Shown here: in pieces, positions 51,828 to 59,818 of the stretch | Layout: each line of letters starts with the position of its first letter | Numbering within the stretch: the first letter of the stretch is position 1 | Assembly: GCA_934254825.1 (NCBI GenBank) | Contig: CAKQMB010000001.1 | Span: 242,481 to 306,480 of the forward strand | DNA length: 64,000 nucleotides | Origin: an uncultured Clostridia bacterium | GTDB lineage: Bacteria > Bacillota > Clostridia > Christensenellales > Borkfalkiaceae | Direction of reading: 5' to 3' | Translations under genes and position numbers: made by a program | Notes under the pieces: model-generated | Database searches by the model: none | What the model saw: only the letters and a program-made list of their open reading frames with translations | Told to the model about the DNA's origin: nothing

Positions 51828-54800
51828 ATGAAAAAACTTTTACTTATTCTGCTCGCCGCGTTGACCGTCGTTACGGCGGCGATAAGCCTTTGCGCCTGCT
51901 CCGACGACCCCTCGGAGTCAAGCGGTAATCCCGGCAGCGAAACCACATCCGAAATAACGACGAAACTTTCCTTTAAAGAGGACATTCCCGAATACTTTAC
52001 GGCGGGTATCCCGGTAAACGTATCGAAACTTATCGATTACGAATCGGGTTCCGCTCTTTCGGTCACGGCGAAATATGTGTCTGCCAAAAACGAGGAAGGC
52101 GAATATCTCGTTTCGGGCGTTACGTTCACTCCCGACAAAATCGGAAAGGTGACGATAACCGTCCGGACGGGAGACGAAAATATATCCAAAGAATTTACGG
52201 TCAAAGTCGCTCCGCCGTCGATTGTTGCGGTCAGAGAGGCGGAAATTCTTATGGGCGAAGAAATCGATCTCAAAACCCTTGTTTCTTATGTGGATTACAC
52301 CGCTAACAAAGATTACGACGTAAAATTCGTAGCCGTTTCGTTTATTCCTGTCGGCGGCGACGAAGATGAAGATAAAATCGTTTTTTCGGGCGATAAATAC
52401 ACGTTCACCGCGCTCGGCTCGTACGAACTTACTTTCAAGCTCGTAAACGACGGCGGCGAAGCGGAAGAAATCATGCCCGTTTACGTCAAGCGCGCGCTCG
52501 GCGAAAACGAAATCGACGATCTTTCGAACTTTAACCGAGGATTTTTCACTCCGACCTATGCAAGCGGAACGATAACGTACGACGATAACGATCATGCCGA
52601 AAACAGCGATTGGTCGTTTATGCTTAAAGCCGACGCGACGGCGACCGCCGAATCGGGCGGACACGAAAGCGAAAGCTATTGGAACCAGTTCGGTCTTATC
52701 GCTCTCGAAAAAACCATCAACCTTTCCGAAAGTTATATCGAACTCGATATGAAACTCTCTCCCGACGCAAGAAATTACGTCGGAATAGGTTTTGCGGACG
52801 AAGGTCAGACAACCGTTTTATACCATTGGACTTCCCTTGAAAAACAAGGCGAATGGGTTCATTTCTCGATGCCTTATAAGCTTGTCAACGGCAATTTCAA
52901 GTATATCCGCATTGCGACGTTGCACCCGTTCAGATCGGAAAACCCGAATTATAACGCAGGTAACGTATGGCTTAAAATCGATAACGTCAGAATAAAAAAC
53001 TACGAAACTCCGATCGCTAAAAACAGCATAATCCTCGACATTGACGAAGCGAAAACCAATTCGCTCAAATTTATAGTAAATCACGACAAAAACCTTAATT
53101 ATATAAACAAGCTTCCGTGGGGCAGCAATACCACCTTCACCGTTTCGGCAAAAGTCAACGACGCGGATACCGTTTTCTACGGATACGTCGAGGAAGCCGC
53201 TCCGCAGATTTTCAGAATAGAAAGTCTTAACATTGAAATAGGTAAAGGAGCGAAACTCGAATTCGCAAAAGACACGAAGTTTGTTGTTGCCGGTAACGAC
53301 GACGTCGAATTTTTCTTCGCGGAAGGCATAACGCTATATTATAACGGCGAACGCTGGGGAAAAGAGTTCGTGGAAAGAGAAATTTCCGCAACGATCGATA
53401 TGACTTCGACAGATCCTTATCTTAAAGTAAACGTTAAAAACGCTTCGATCGACTTCGGCGGAAAAGACGCATTAGGTCTTGCCGTAACCGCTTATATTGA
53501 CGGCGTTGAAACATTGATCGGCGGTTTCGTCGAAGCCGTTAACCCTGCTCGTTTATATCTGAGTTTTGCTCACGAAAAAGGTACCAAACTCGAAATAGCG
53601 GCGGGAACAAAGTTTATCGTTGACAATAACTCCGACGTCGAAATACCGCTTAAAGAAGCTGTTTGCATTTATTTCGACGGCACAAACTGGACTACCAATG
53701 TTGTTGAAAAAGAAATTTCCGCAACGATCGATATGACTTCGACCGATCCTTATCTCAAAGTAAACATTAAAAACGCTTCGATCGATTTCGGAGGAAAAGG
53801 CGCATTAGATATTACCGTAGCCGCTTATATCGACGACGTAGAAACAACGATTTGGGGTTTCGTCGAAATCGCAAACCCTGCCCTTTTATATCTGAACTTT
53901 GCTCACGAAAAAGGAACCAAGCTCGAAATAGCGGCGGGAACGAAGTTTATCGTTGACAATAACTCCGACGTCGAAATACCGCTGAAAGAAGCTGTTTGTA
54001 TTTATTTCGACGGCACGAGCTGGACTACCGATGTTGTAGAAAAAGAAATTTCCGCAACGATCGATATGACTTCGACCGATCCTTATCTTAAAGTAAACGT
54101 TAAAAACGCTACGATCGATTTCGGCGGAGAACAAGCATTAAATCTTGCCGTAACCGCTTATATCGACGACGTAGAAACATTGATCGGCGGTTTCGTCGAA
54201 GTCGCAAACCCTGCTCTTTTATATCTGAACTTTGCTCACGAAAAAGGAACCAAGCTCGAAATAGCGGCGGGAACGAAGTTTATCGTTGACGACAACTCCG
54301 ACGTCGAAATACCGCTTAAAGAAGCAGTTTGTATTTATTTCGACGGTACGAACTGGACTACCGAATTTGTTGAAAAAGAGATTTCCGCAACGATCGATAT
54401 GACTTCGACCGATCCTTATCTTAAAGTAAACGTTAAAAACGCTACGATCGATTTCGGAGGAAAAGACGCATTAGGTCTTGCCGTAACCGCTTATATCGAC
54501 GACGTAGAAACAACGATTTGGGGTTTCGTCGAAATCGCAAACCCTGCCCTTTTATATCTGAACTTTGCTCACGAAAAAGGAACCAAGCTCGAAATAGCGG
54601 CGGAAACAAAGTTTATTGTTGTCGGCAACCCCGACGTCGAAATACCGCTTAAAGAAGCTGTTTGCATTTATTTCGACGGCACGAGCTGGACTACCGAATT
54701 TGTTGAAAAAGAGATTTCCGCAACAATCGACATGACTTCGACGGGTTCTTATCTTAAAGTAAACGTTAGAAACGCTTCGATCGACTTCGGAGGAAAAGAC

Positions 54801-55382
54801 GCATTAGGTCTTGCCGTAACCGCTTATATCGACGACGTAGAAACATTGATCGGCGGTTTCGTCGAAGTCGCAAACCCTGCCCTTTTATATCTGAACTTTA
54901 CCCACGAAAAAGGCACCAAGCTCGAAATAGCGGCGGGAACGAAGTTTATCGTTGACGACAACTCCGACGTCGAAATACCGCTTAAAGAAGCTGTTTGTAT
55001 TTATTTCGACGGCACGAGCTGGACTACCGAATTTGTTGAAAAAGAGATTTCCGCAACAATCGACATGACTTCGACGGGTTCTTATCTTAAAGTAAACGTT
55101 AAAAACGCTTCGATCGACTTCGGAGGAAAAGACGCATTAGGTCTTGCCGTAACCGCTTATATCGACGACGTAGAAACAACGATTTGGGGTTTCGTCGAAG
55201 CCGTAAACCCTGCTCTTTTATACCTTAACTTTGCTCACGAAAAAGGCACCAAGCTCGAAATAGCAGCGGGAACGAAGTTTATCGTTGACGACAACTCCGA
55301 CGTCGAAATACCGCTTAAAGAAGCTGTTTGTATTTATTTCGACGGCACGAGCTGGACTACGGACGTAGTTACGGCAGATTAA
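51828..55382 (+). CDS. large surface lipoprotein with six 111-residue repeats
   Basis: 1184 aa. The signal peptide ends in LCAC (Cys24), so it is lipid-anchored. Residues 40-215 look like two Ig-like beta domains, and residues about 225-400 resemble a carbohydrate-binding jelly roll (SYWNQFGLIALEKTINLSES; YVGIGFADEGQTTVLYHW; WLKIDNVRIKNYE). A divergent first repeat is followed by six nearly identical repeats beginning EISATIDMTSTDPYLKVNV. It probably binds the transported glycan or projects from the wall. The function is inferred only from its position in the sugar operon. Confidence 0.85.
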   Translation: MKKLLLILLAALTVVTAAISLCACSDDPSESSGNPGSETTSEITTKLSFKEDIPEYFTAGIPVNVSKLIDYESGSALSVTAKYVSAKNEEGEYLVSGVTFTPDKIGKVTITVRTGDENISKEFTVKVAPPSIVAVREAEILMGEEIDLKTLVSYVDYTANKDYDVKFVAVSFIPVGGDEDEDKIVFSGDKYTFTALGSYELTFKLVNDGGEAEEIMPVYVKRALGENEIDDLSNFNRGFFTPTYASGTITYDDNDHAENSDWSFMLKADATATAESGGHESESYWNQFGLIALEKTINLSESYIELDMKLSPDARNYVGIGFADEGQTTVLYHWTSLEKQGEWVHFSMPYKLVNGNFKYIRIATLHPFRSENPNYNAGNVWLKIDNVRIKNYETPIAKNSIILDIDEAKTNSLKFIVNHDKNLNYINKLPWGSNTTFTVSAKVNDADTVFYGYVEEAAPQIFRIESLNIEIGKGAKLEFAKDTKFVVAGNDDVEFFFAEGITLYYNGERWGKEFVEREISATIDMTSTDPYLKVNVKNASIDFGGKDALGLAVTAYIDGVETLIGGFVEAVNPARLYLSFAHEKGTKLEIAAGTKFIVDNNSDVEIPLKEAVCIYFDGTNWTTNVVEKEISATIDMTSTDPYLKVNIKNASIDFGGKGALDITVAAYIDDVETTIWGFVEIANPALLYLNFAHEKGTKLEIAAGTKFIVDNNSDVEIPLKEAVCIYFDGTSWTTDVVEKEISATIDMTSTDPYLKVNVKNATIDFGGEQALNLAVTAYIDDVETLIGGFVEVANPALLYLNFAHEKGTKLEIAAGTKFIVDDNSDVEIPLKEAVCIYFDGTNWTTEFVEKEISATIDMTSTDPYLKVNVKNATIDFGGKDALGLAVTAYIDDVETTIWGFVEIANPALLYLNFAHEKGTKLEIAAETKFIVVGNPDVEIPLKEAVCIYFDGTSWTTEFVEKEISATIDMTSTGSYLKVNVRNASIDFGGKDALGLAVTAYIDDVETLIGGFVEVANPALLYLNFTHEKGTKLEIAAGTKFIVDDNSDVEIPLKEAVCIYFDGTSWTTEFVEKEISATIDMTSTGSYLKVNVKNASIDFGGKDALGLAVTAYIDDVETTIWGFVEAVNPALLYLNFAHEKGTKLEIAAGTKFIVDDNSDVEIPLKEAVCIYFDGTSWTTDVVTAD
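53379..55376 (+). repeat. six tandem 333-bp coding repeats
   Basis: Units start at 53379, 53712, 54045, 54378, 54711 and 55044. Odd units read ETLIGGFVE and even units ETTIWGFVE, so the array is three copies of a 666-bp dimer. Unit DNA is nearly identical, indicating recent expansion or gene conversion. Confidence 0.95.
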
Positions 55383-55473
55383 AAAAGAACAAAACCATTG
55401 CCGCGGACGGTTGATAAAAACACAACCGCCCGCGGAAAAATAAATCCAAGCAACAAAAAACAAAGGTAAATAG

Positions 55474-56994
55474 ATGAAAAATTTAATTTTAAAAACAATG
55501 GCTCTCGCGCTGGCGGCGGGAATGTCTCTCACCACCCTTTTTGCCTGCGGAACTTCGGGAAACAGCGTATCGGACGGATCCGATCGGATAAACAAAATCA
55601 ACGAAGAGATTTCCGCGCCGAACAACGCTCCCGATTATTCCTCGTCAAACAAAGCGCTCGATATGTACGCGTATATATGCCCCACGAACGGCGAATACGT
55701 TACCGAAAACGGCGTTAAAGTTACTCAGGAGTCGTTCAAAACCAAGGAAAGATTTCAGGAATATAAAGATTGCGGTTTCGACACGCTTTTGTGTCTCGGA
55801 AACGGCGACGCCTGGCTCGGCGCGGGCGATTTCGAAACGAGCGCGGCAAAACTCAACCTCGACCTTTGCGAAGAAGTCGGACTTAAATGTATAGTGATGG
55901 ATCACCGCATTTACGATTTATCCTGTAAAACCGAAAGCCTCGTCGGCGAGGGCAAGGATTTTGCAACTATGGACGCACTCGTCGAAAAGCTCACGGAGTA
56001 CACCGCTCCTTATATAAATCACGCCGCGTTTTACGGTTTGGAATTAAAAGACGAGCCGTTTTATATCAATTTTGACGCGATTGCGGATTTATATGCCGCA
56101 CTGCGCGAAATAAAACCCGATATTTACCTCAACTGCGTTATGTTACCTTATACCGACAACGCACAGACGAAGTATACCGACGATATTTCGCTCGTCGGAA
56201 AAACGGCTTACAGAGATTACGTCAAAGAGTTTCTTTCGAAAACAGGCGCGGGATATTTCGATTACGACGATTATCCTTTTATGAACGAGAAAAACAACAG
56301 AAAGGTGGCGTACTTTAAAGACTCGTATCTTTCGAACCTGCAAATCGCGGCTCAGGAAACGGCTAAGCTGAACGCCGAGTTTTATCTCACTCTTCAAAGT
56401 TACACGAGTACGAAAATGTCTCAGATAAGAAAACGCGAAATGACCCTCGCCGATTTTTATTATCAGATAAATGCGGGGTTCGCGTTCGGCGCAAAGAATT
56501 TCAGATATTACACTTATTGGCAGTTCCCGTCACCGAGCGATCCGTCGTCAAAAGCAATAATGTCGCACAAGGGCGAAAAACAGTATTACGATTACGTTCA
56601 AAAAGTCAATACCGAAGCGAAAAAACAGGCTAAGGTGATCCTTAATTACGATTACGTCTCCACAATCGCGCTCGGCGACGATAACGATTATCCGAGACAT
56701 TTTGCCGGCGTGAAAAGCGTCGAGGAAGACGAATTCGGCGCGGCGGTAACGGCAACGAGAGGAACTATCTTCAACAAGCTCCACGACGATGAATTAAATC
56801 TCGACGGTTATTATATTTTCAACGGCGAAGATCCCGCAGACGATTTCACGACCGATATATCGATCGGTTTTGACGGATGCGACAGCGTTGCCGTCTATAA
56901 AAACGGCGAAGTGAAATATTACAAACTTAACGACGGAAAATTTTACGCAGAACTTAAAAGCGGCGAAGGTATTTTCATAATACCGCTCGGATGA
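55474..56994 (+). CDS. lipoprotein with a TIM-barrel glycosidase-like fold
   Basis: A 506-aa lipoprotein (signal peptide to LFAC, Cys25). The body resembles a beta/alpha barrel of the GH-A type: YKDCGFDTLLCLGNGDAW, EEVGLKCIVMDHR, the acidic strand end FYGLELKDEPFYINFDAIADL (possible acid/base Glu), DYDDYPFMNE, and NFRYYTYWQFPSPSDPSSKAI. A small C-terminal beta domain follows (DSVAVYKNGEVKYYKLNDGK). I cannot assign a family. It ends the ABC sugar operon before a very strong terminator, so it may be the extracellular enzyme feeding the transporter. Confidence 0.8.
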   Translation: MKNLILKTMALALAAGMSLTTLFACGTSGNSVSDGSDRINKINEEISAPNNAPDYSSSNKALDMYAYICPTNGEYVTENGVKVTQESFKTKERFQEYKDCGFDTLLCLGNGDAWLGAGDFETSAAKLNLDLCEEVGLKCIVMDHRIYDLSCKTESLVGEGKDFATMDALVEKLTEYTAPYINHAAFYGLELKDEPFYINFDAIADLYAALREIKPDIYLNCVMLPYTDNAQTKYTDDISLVGKTAYRDYVKEFLSKTGAGYFDYDDYPFMNEKNNRKVAYFKDSYLSNLQIAAQETAKLNAEFYLTLQSYTSTKMSQIRKREMTLADFYYQINAGFAFGAKNFRYYTYWQFPSPSDPSSKAIMSHKGEKQYYDYVQKVNTEAKKQAKVILNYDYVSTIALGDDNDYPRHFAGVKSVEEDEFGAAVTATRGTIFNKLHDDELNLDGYYIFNGEDPADDFTTDISIGFDGCDSVAVYKNGEVKYYKLNDGKFYAELKSGEGIFIIPLG

Positions 56995-57024
56995 TCCGTA
57001 ATAAAAACAATTAAAATATTAAAG

Positions 57025-57057
57025 CGGGGGCGGGTACCGTTTCGGTACCCGCCCCCG
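57025..57057. terminator. strong bidirectional terminator
   Basis: CGGGGGCGGGTACC and GGTACCCGCCCCCG form a perfect 14-bp stem around GTTTC, followed by TAATTTTT on the plus strand. It sits between the convergent sugar operon and APC permease. Confidence 0.9.
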
Positions 57058-57068
57058 TAATTTTTATC

Positions 57069-58571
57069 TTATTTTCGATTATCGCCGCCGTTCTTCCCGT
57101 CTTTATCGTCCGACGAAAATTTCCGCCTTTGCATAAAATAGAATACCGCGCCGATAGCTGTCCATATAACAAGCATTATGTAGGACTCTTTGCCGAAATT
57201 AACGCCTTTAAGCCCCGGGATGGGAACAAGCTGAAACACCATAAACAAAACGGAGAAAACCGCGCCGAGCGTTGCGGCTATTTTCAGTCTGAGCGTTCCG
57301 TCGCCGTATTTTTTCATCGTTACAAGACATGCGGCGGATGTGAAAAAATAACCTATCGACGCGCCTATCGCGCTCATATCCACAAACCAACCGAGAGCTT
57401 CTCTGCCGAGTATCGGACCCGCAAGCGATATTACTATACAAAAAATCATCGCGTTTTTCGGAGTCTGATGCTTACGGTCGATCTTGCCGAACCATTCGGG
57501 AAGATAACCGTCTTTGCTCATCGAATACATAAGTCTGCTCGAAGCGAGATAGAAACCCATAATCCCCGAAAGAACCGCGCAGGAAACGCCGACGCCTATC
57601 AGAACCTTGCCGAAAGTGCCGAGAAGTTCCTCCGCGGCGACAAGAAGCACCCACTCGCCCGCCATAACGCGTTCGGGCCAGTTTTCGAGAGCCGCCGCCG
57701 CAACGGTGTTATTCGAAATATACACAAAGCATCCGAACGCAATCGCGACGCACATTATCCCCATTACTTTTTTATACCCGAATTTGAACTCTTCCGCCGC
57801 CTGCGGGATTGTATCGAAACCGACAAACGCCCACGGCGCAATGGAAAACGTTGCGAGAACAGAAGTCGCTATATTGGCGTTTGCGTAATTTTCGATATTC
57901 GCCATAGTCGCGCCCGCATCGATCGCGGCTTTTTTGTCGAAACCCCATATCGGTTGCATGTTGACGCCGTTCGCCTTGGACGAAACTATCGCCGAAATAC
58001 ACAGCGTGAACGCGCAGACCGCAAGAGTTATCGCAAGCACAGTCTGAATAAAGCCCGCCTTTTTAACGCCGAGAATATTGAATATCCCGAACAGGATAAG
58101 AATCGCGCTCGCAAAAAGCGTTTCGCCCATCCACACGTCGAACCCCGCGATGCTGTAATGCCAGCCGAATTTCAGAATATCAGCCGTTCCGTCGAGTCCG
58201 TCGACGATAAGACCTATCGCCGTGGAATTCATCGGAACGTTCGTAAGATACGCCACGACGAGAAACCAGCCGCATATAAACGCGGCGTTTTTCCCGAAGC
58301 AATTCTGAGCAAAAGTAAATTCGCCGCCCGCTTTCTGGTATTTCGGCACCATATACGCATAGGAAAAGGCTATTATCACCATAACCAACGCGCCGAGAAC
58401 CATTGCTATCGCCGTTCCCGCAACACCGGAATTAGGCAGGAATTTTTTGCCAGGATTAACGAACGATCCCCAACCGATTATACAGCCGAACGCGATCGAC
58501 CAGACCGACATCGGATTCAACGTCTTTTTCAGTTCTCCGTTTTCGGGCAAAACCCTGTTATTTTCGCTCAT
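57069..58571 (-). CDS. APC-superfamily amino acid/amine permease
   Basis: A 500-aa secondary transporter with about 12 membrane helices. The first conserved helix pair is MSVWSIAFGCIIGWGSFVNPG, with GVAGTAIAMVLGALVMVIIAF, a typical APC unwound-helix pattern, and AFVGFDTIPQAAEEFKFG is the helix-6 motif. The substrate is unknown. It lies 43 bp downstream of the broken nucleotidyltransferase gene and was probably cotranscribed with it. Such permease plus nucleotidyltransferase pairs occur near choline/ethanolamine-type modification genes, but nothing here proves that. Confidence 0.9.
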   Translation of the reverse strand: MSENNRVLPENGELKKTLNPMSVWSIAFGCIIGWGSFVNPGKKFLPNSGVAGTAIAMVLGALVMVIIAFSYAYMVPKYQKAGGEFTFAQNCFGKNAAFICGWFLVVAYLTNVPMNSTAIGLIVDGLDGTADILKFGWHYSIAGFDVWMGETLFASAILILFGIFNILGVKKAGFIQTVLAITLAVCAFTLCISAIVSSKANGVNMQPIWGFDKKAAIDAGATMANIENYANANIATSVLATFSIAPWAFVGFDTIPQAAEEFKFGYKKVMGIMCVAIAFGCFVYISNNTVAAAALENWPERVMAGEWVLLVAAEELLGTFGKVLIGVGVSCAVLSGIMGFYLASSRLMYSMSKDGYLPEWFGKIDRKHQTPKNAMIFCIVISLAGPILGREALGWFVDMSAIGASIGYFFTSAACLVTMKKYGDGTLRLKIAATLGAVFSVLFMVFQLVPIPGLKGVNFGKESYIMLVIWTAIGAVFYFMQRRKFSSDDKDGKNGGDNRK

Positions 58572-58614
58572 TTTACCCCCTTTATTCCGATAAATTATTT
58601 TTTATATTGTTCTG

Positions 58615-59450
58615 TCAATTATAATCTTTGTAATTCGGATCGACCGCCGCAAGCTCGGCAACCGAGTCTATTTCCGTGATCTGCCCCGCAAATACTTCGT
58701 GAACGGTCAGATCGACGTTTTTAAGCTGTCGGTTCACAATATCGTCCCAAAAGAGATTTTCATATGTCCCCGGATGTTTATACGCTTCGTTGATTGCGTC
58801 CACGATAATCTTCGCGTCCGCCGCAACCCGTTTCATGAATTTCCAAATGCTTTCTTATTTCTTTGGATATCGTCGTCGGATCTCGTTTTAGTTCCTTTGC
58901 TATCTTTCGGATACTTTTGTTTGCTTTTAGCAGAGTATAGATTTCTACTCTTTCCGATAATGTTAAATGTTTGTATTTTGCCATTGATTTTTTCCTCTTT
59001 GGTTCATACGGGACATATTCTATTATCTCAAATCTTACTCTTTTTGTAAATCTTACTTCGACTACCTTACTTTTCTTTCTATATGTGGACGTTACCTTTA
59101 CAATTAAGGCAAATGAAACAGTCTTCCTTGCCCATAACGGGCGCGGCGGCATGGATGGAGGATATGTTGTTGACTGTCTGAAATTCGGAATTTTCGATCA
59201 AGGTAAGATTTTCGTATTTTTCGGGAAGAAAATCGAACTGCTCTTTCAAATACCCGACAACGACGTAAATATGCTTTACTCCGCGTTTTTCAAGCCCTTC
59301 GATAATGGTTTCTATCATCGTTTTTCCGAAAACCTTCACGAGCGGCTTGGGGATTTTATCTGTTAAAGGAGACATTCTCGTTCCCATTCCCGCCGCCATT
59401 AAAACGGCTATTTCGTCGGTTTTTATCTTTCCCTTTTCCATATTTTCCAA
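58615..59450 (-). pseudogene. sugar/choline-type nucleotidyltransferase, interrupted
   Basis: The N-terminal half (59450 to about 59108) has the nucleotidyltransferase signature VLMAAGMGTRMSPLTDKIPKPL and SIHAAAPVMGKEDCFIC, then stops. The C-terminal end (about 58835 to 58615) reads AKIIVDAINEAYKHPGTYENL and HEVFAGQITEIDSVAEL. Between them is the head of an IS30-type transposase, and roughly the middle third of the gene is missing. This suggests insertion followed by deletion. LicC-like enzymes of this type activate choline phosphate or sugars. Not functional. Confidence 0.8.
58841..59108 (-). mobile_element. IS30-family remnant (5' end and transposase N-terminus)
   Basis: From an ATG at 58984 the sequence encodes MAKYKHLTLSERVEIYTLLK followed by KSIRKIAKELKRDPTTISKEI, the IS30-type helix-turn-helix, and breaks off after about 48 residues. 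The upstream 120 bp (AAGTAAGATTTACAAAAAG repeated as AGAGTAAGATTTGAG) would be the left end of the element. The DDE catalytic domain and right end are deleted. Confidence 0.8.
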
Positions 59451-59466
59451 CTTCGTTTTCTCCTTT

Positions 59467-59564
59467 CAGACTATGTAAAACGCGAGCGTAGCGCAATCGC
59501 CCGCGGCACGACGTATTACTGAAAATTCCGCCGTCAACCCACGGTTCGCTTTATTCTCTGCCGG
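59467..59564. mobile_element. degraded relic of the structured two-arm element
   Basis: The stretch ACGTATTACTGAAAATTCCG and CCGTCAACCCACGGTTCGCT (both within 59509-59550) followed by TTATTCTCTGCCGGC lines up with the left end of copy B as read on the plus strand (GCAGTATTAGTCAAAAAAACG, CCGTCAGACCACGGTTTG, TTATTCTTGTCTGGC). Arm 2 is absent. It lies in the leader of the broken nucleotidyltransferase gene. Confidence 0.6.
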
Positions 59565-59615
59565 CTTGCCGGATAAAAATAACCCGAGTCTTGACCGGGA
59601 CAATACATAGTGTTT

Positions 59616-59644
59616 ATTATAGCATAAAAATAACGCTCGGTCAA
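59616..59644 (-). promoter_or_regulatory. promoter of the nucleotidyltransferase/permease unit
   Basis: Minus-strand TTGACC (59639-59644) and TATAAT (59616-59621) with 17-bp spacing. Further TTTATAATAAACA repeats at 59667-59711 may be regulatory. Confidence 0.75.
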
Positions 59645-59726
59645 CAAAAAAGTAATATCCGACAGCCGATATTTATAATAAACAACACCTCGGGATTTAT
59701 AATAAACAGTGCGTCGGACGAAAAAT

Positions 59727-59763
59727 GTCGGCAGCCGCGGGGCGTTCACCCGCGGCTGCCGAC
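59727..59763 (-). terminator. terminator of the GH112 gene
   Basis: GTCGGCAGCCGCGGG and CCCGCGGCTGCCGAC pair with a short loop, followed by ATTTTTC on the minus strand. Confidence 0.9.
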
Positions 59764-59818
59764 GCACGTTTTACCGATAATCGCTTTATTCCGACAATCG
59801 CTTTATATCAAAATAATT

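Noticed and set aside
53379..55376. CRISPR-like or non-coding tandem repeat
   Set aside because: The 333-bp period keeps a continuous reading frame and encodes protein repeats; no spacers are present. The repeats after tRNA-Gln also lack spacer structure and cas genes.
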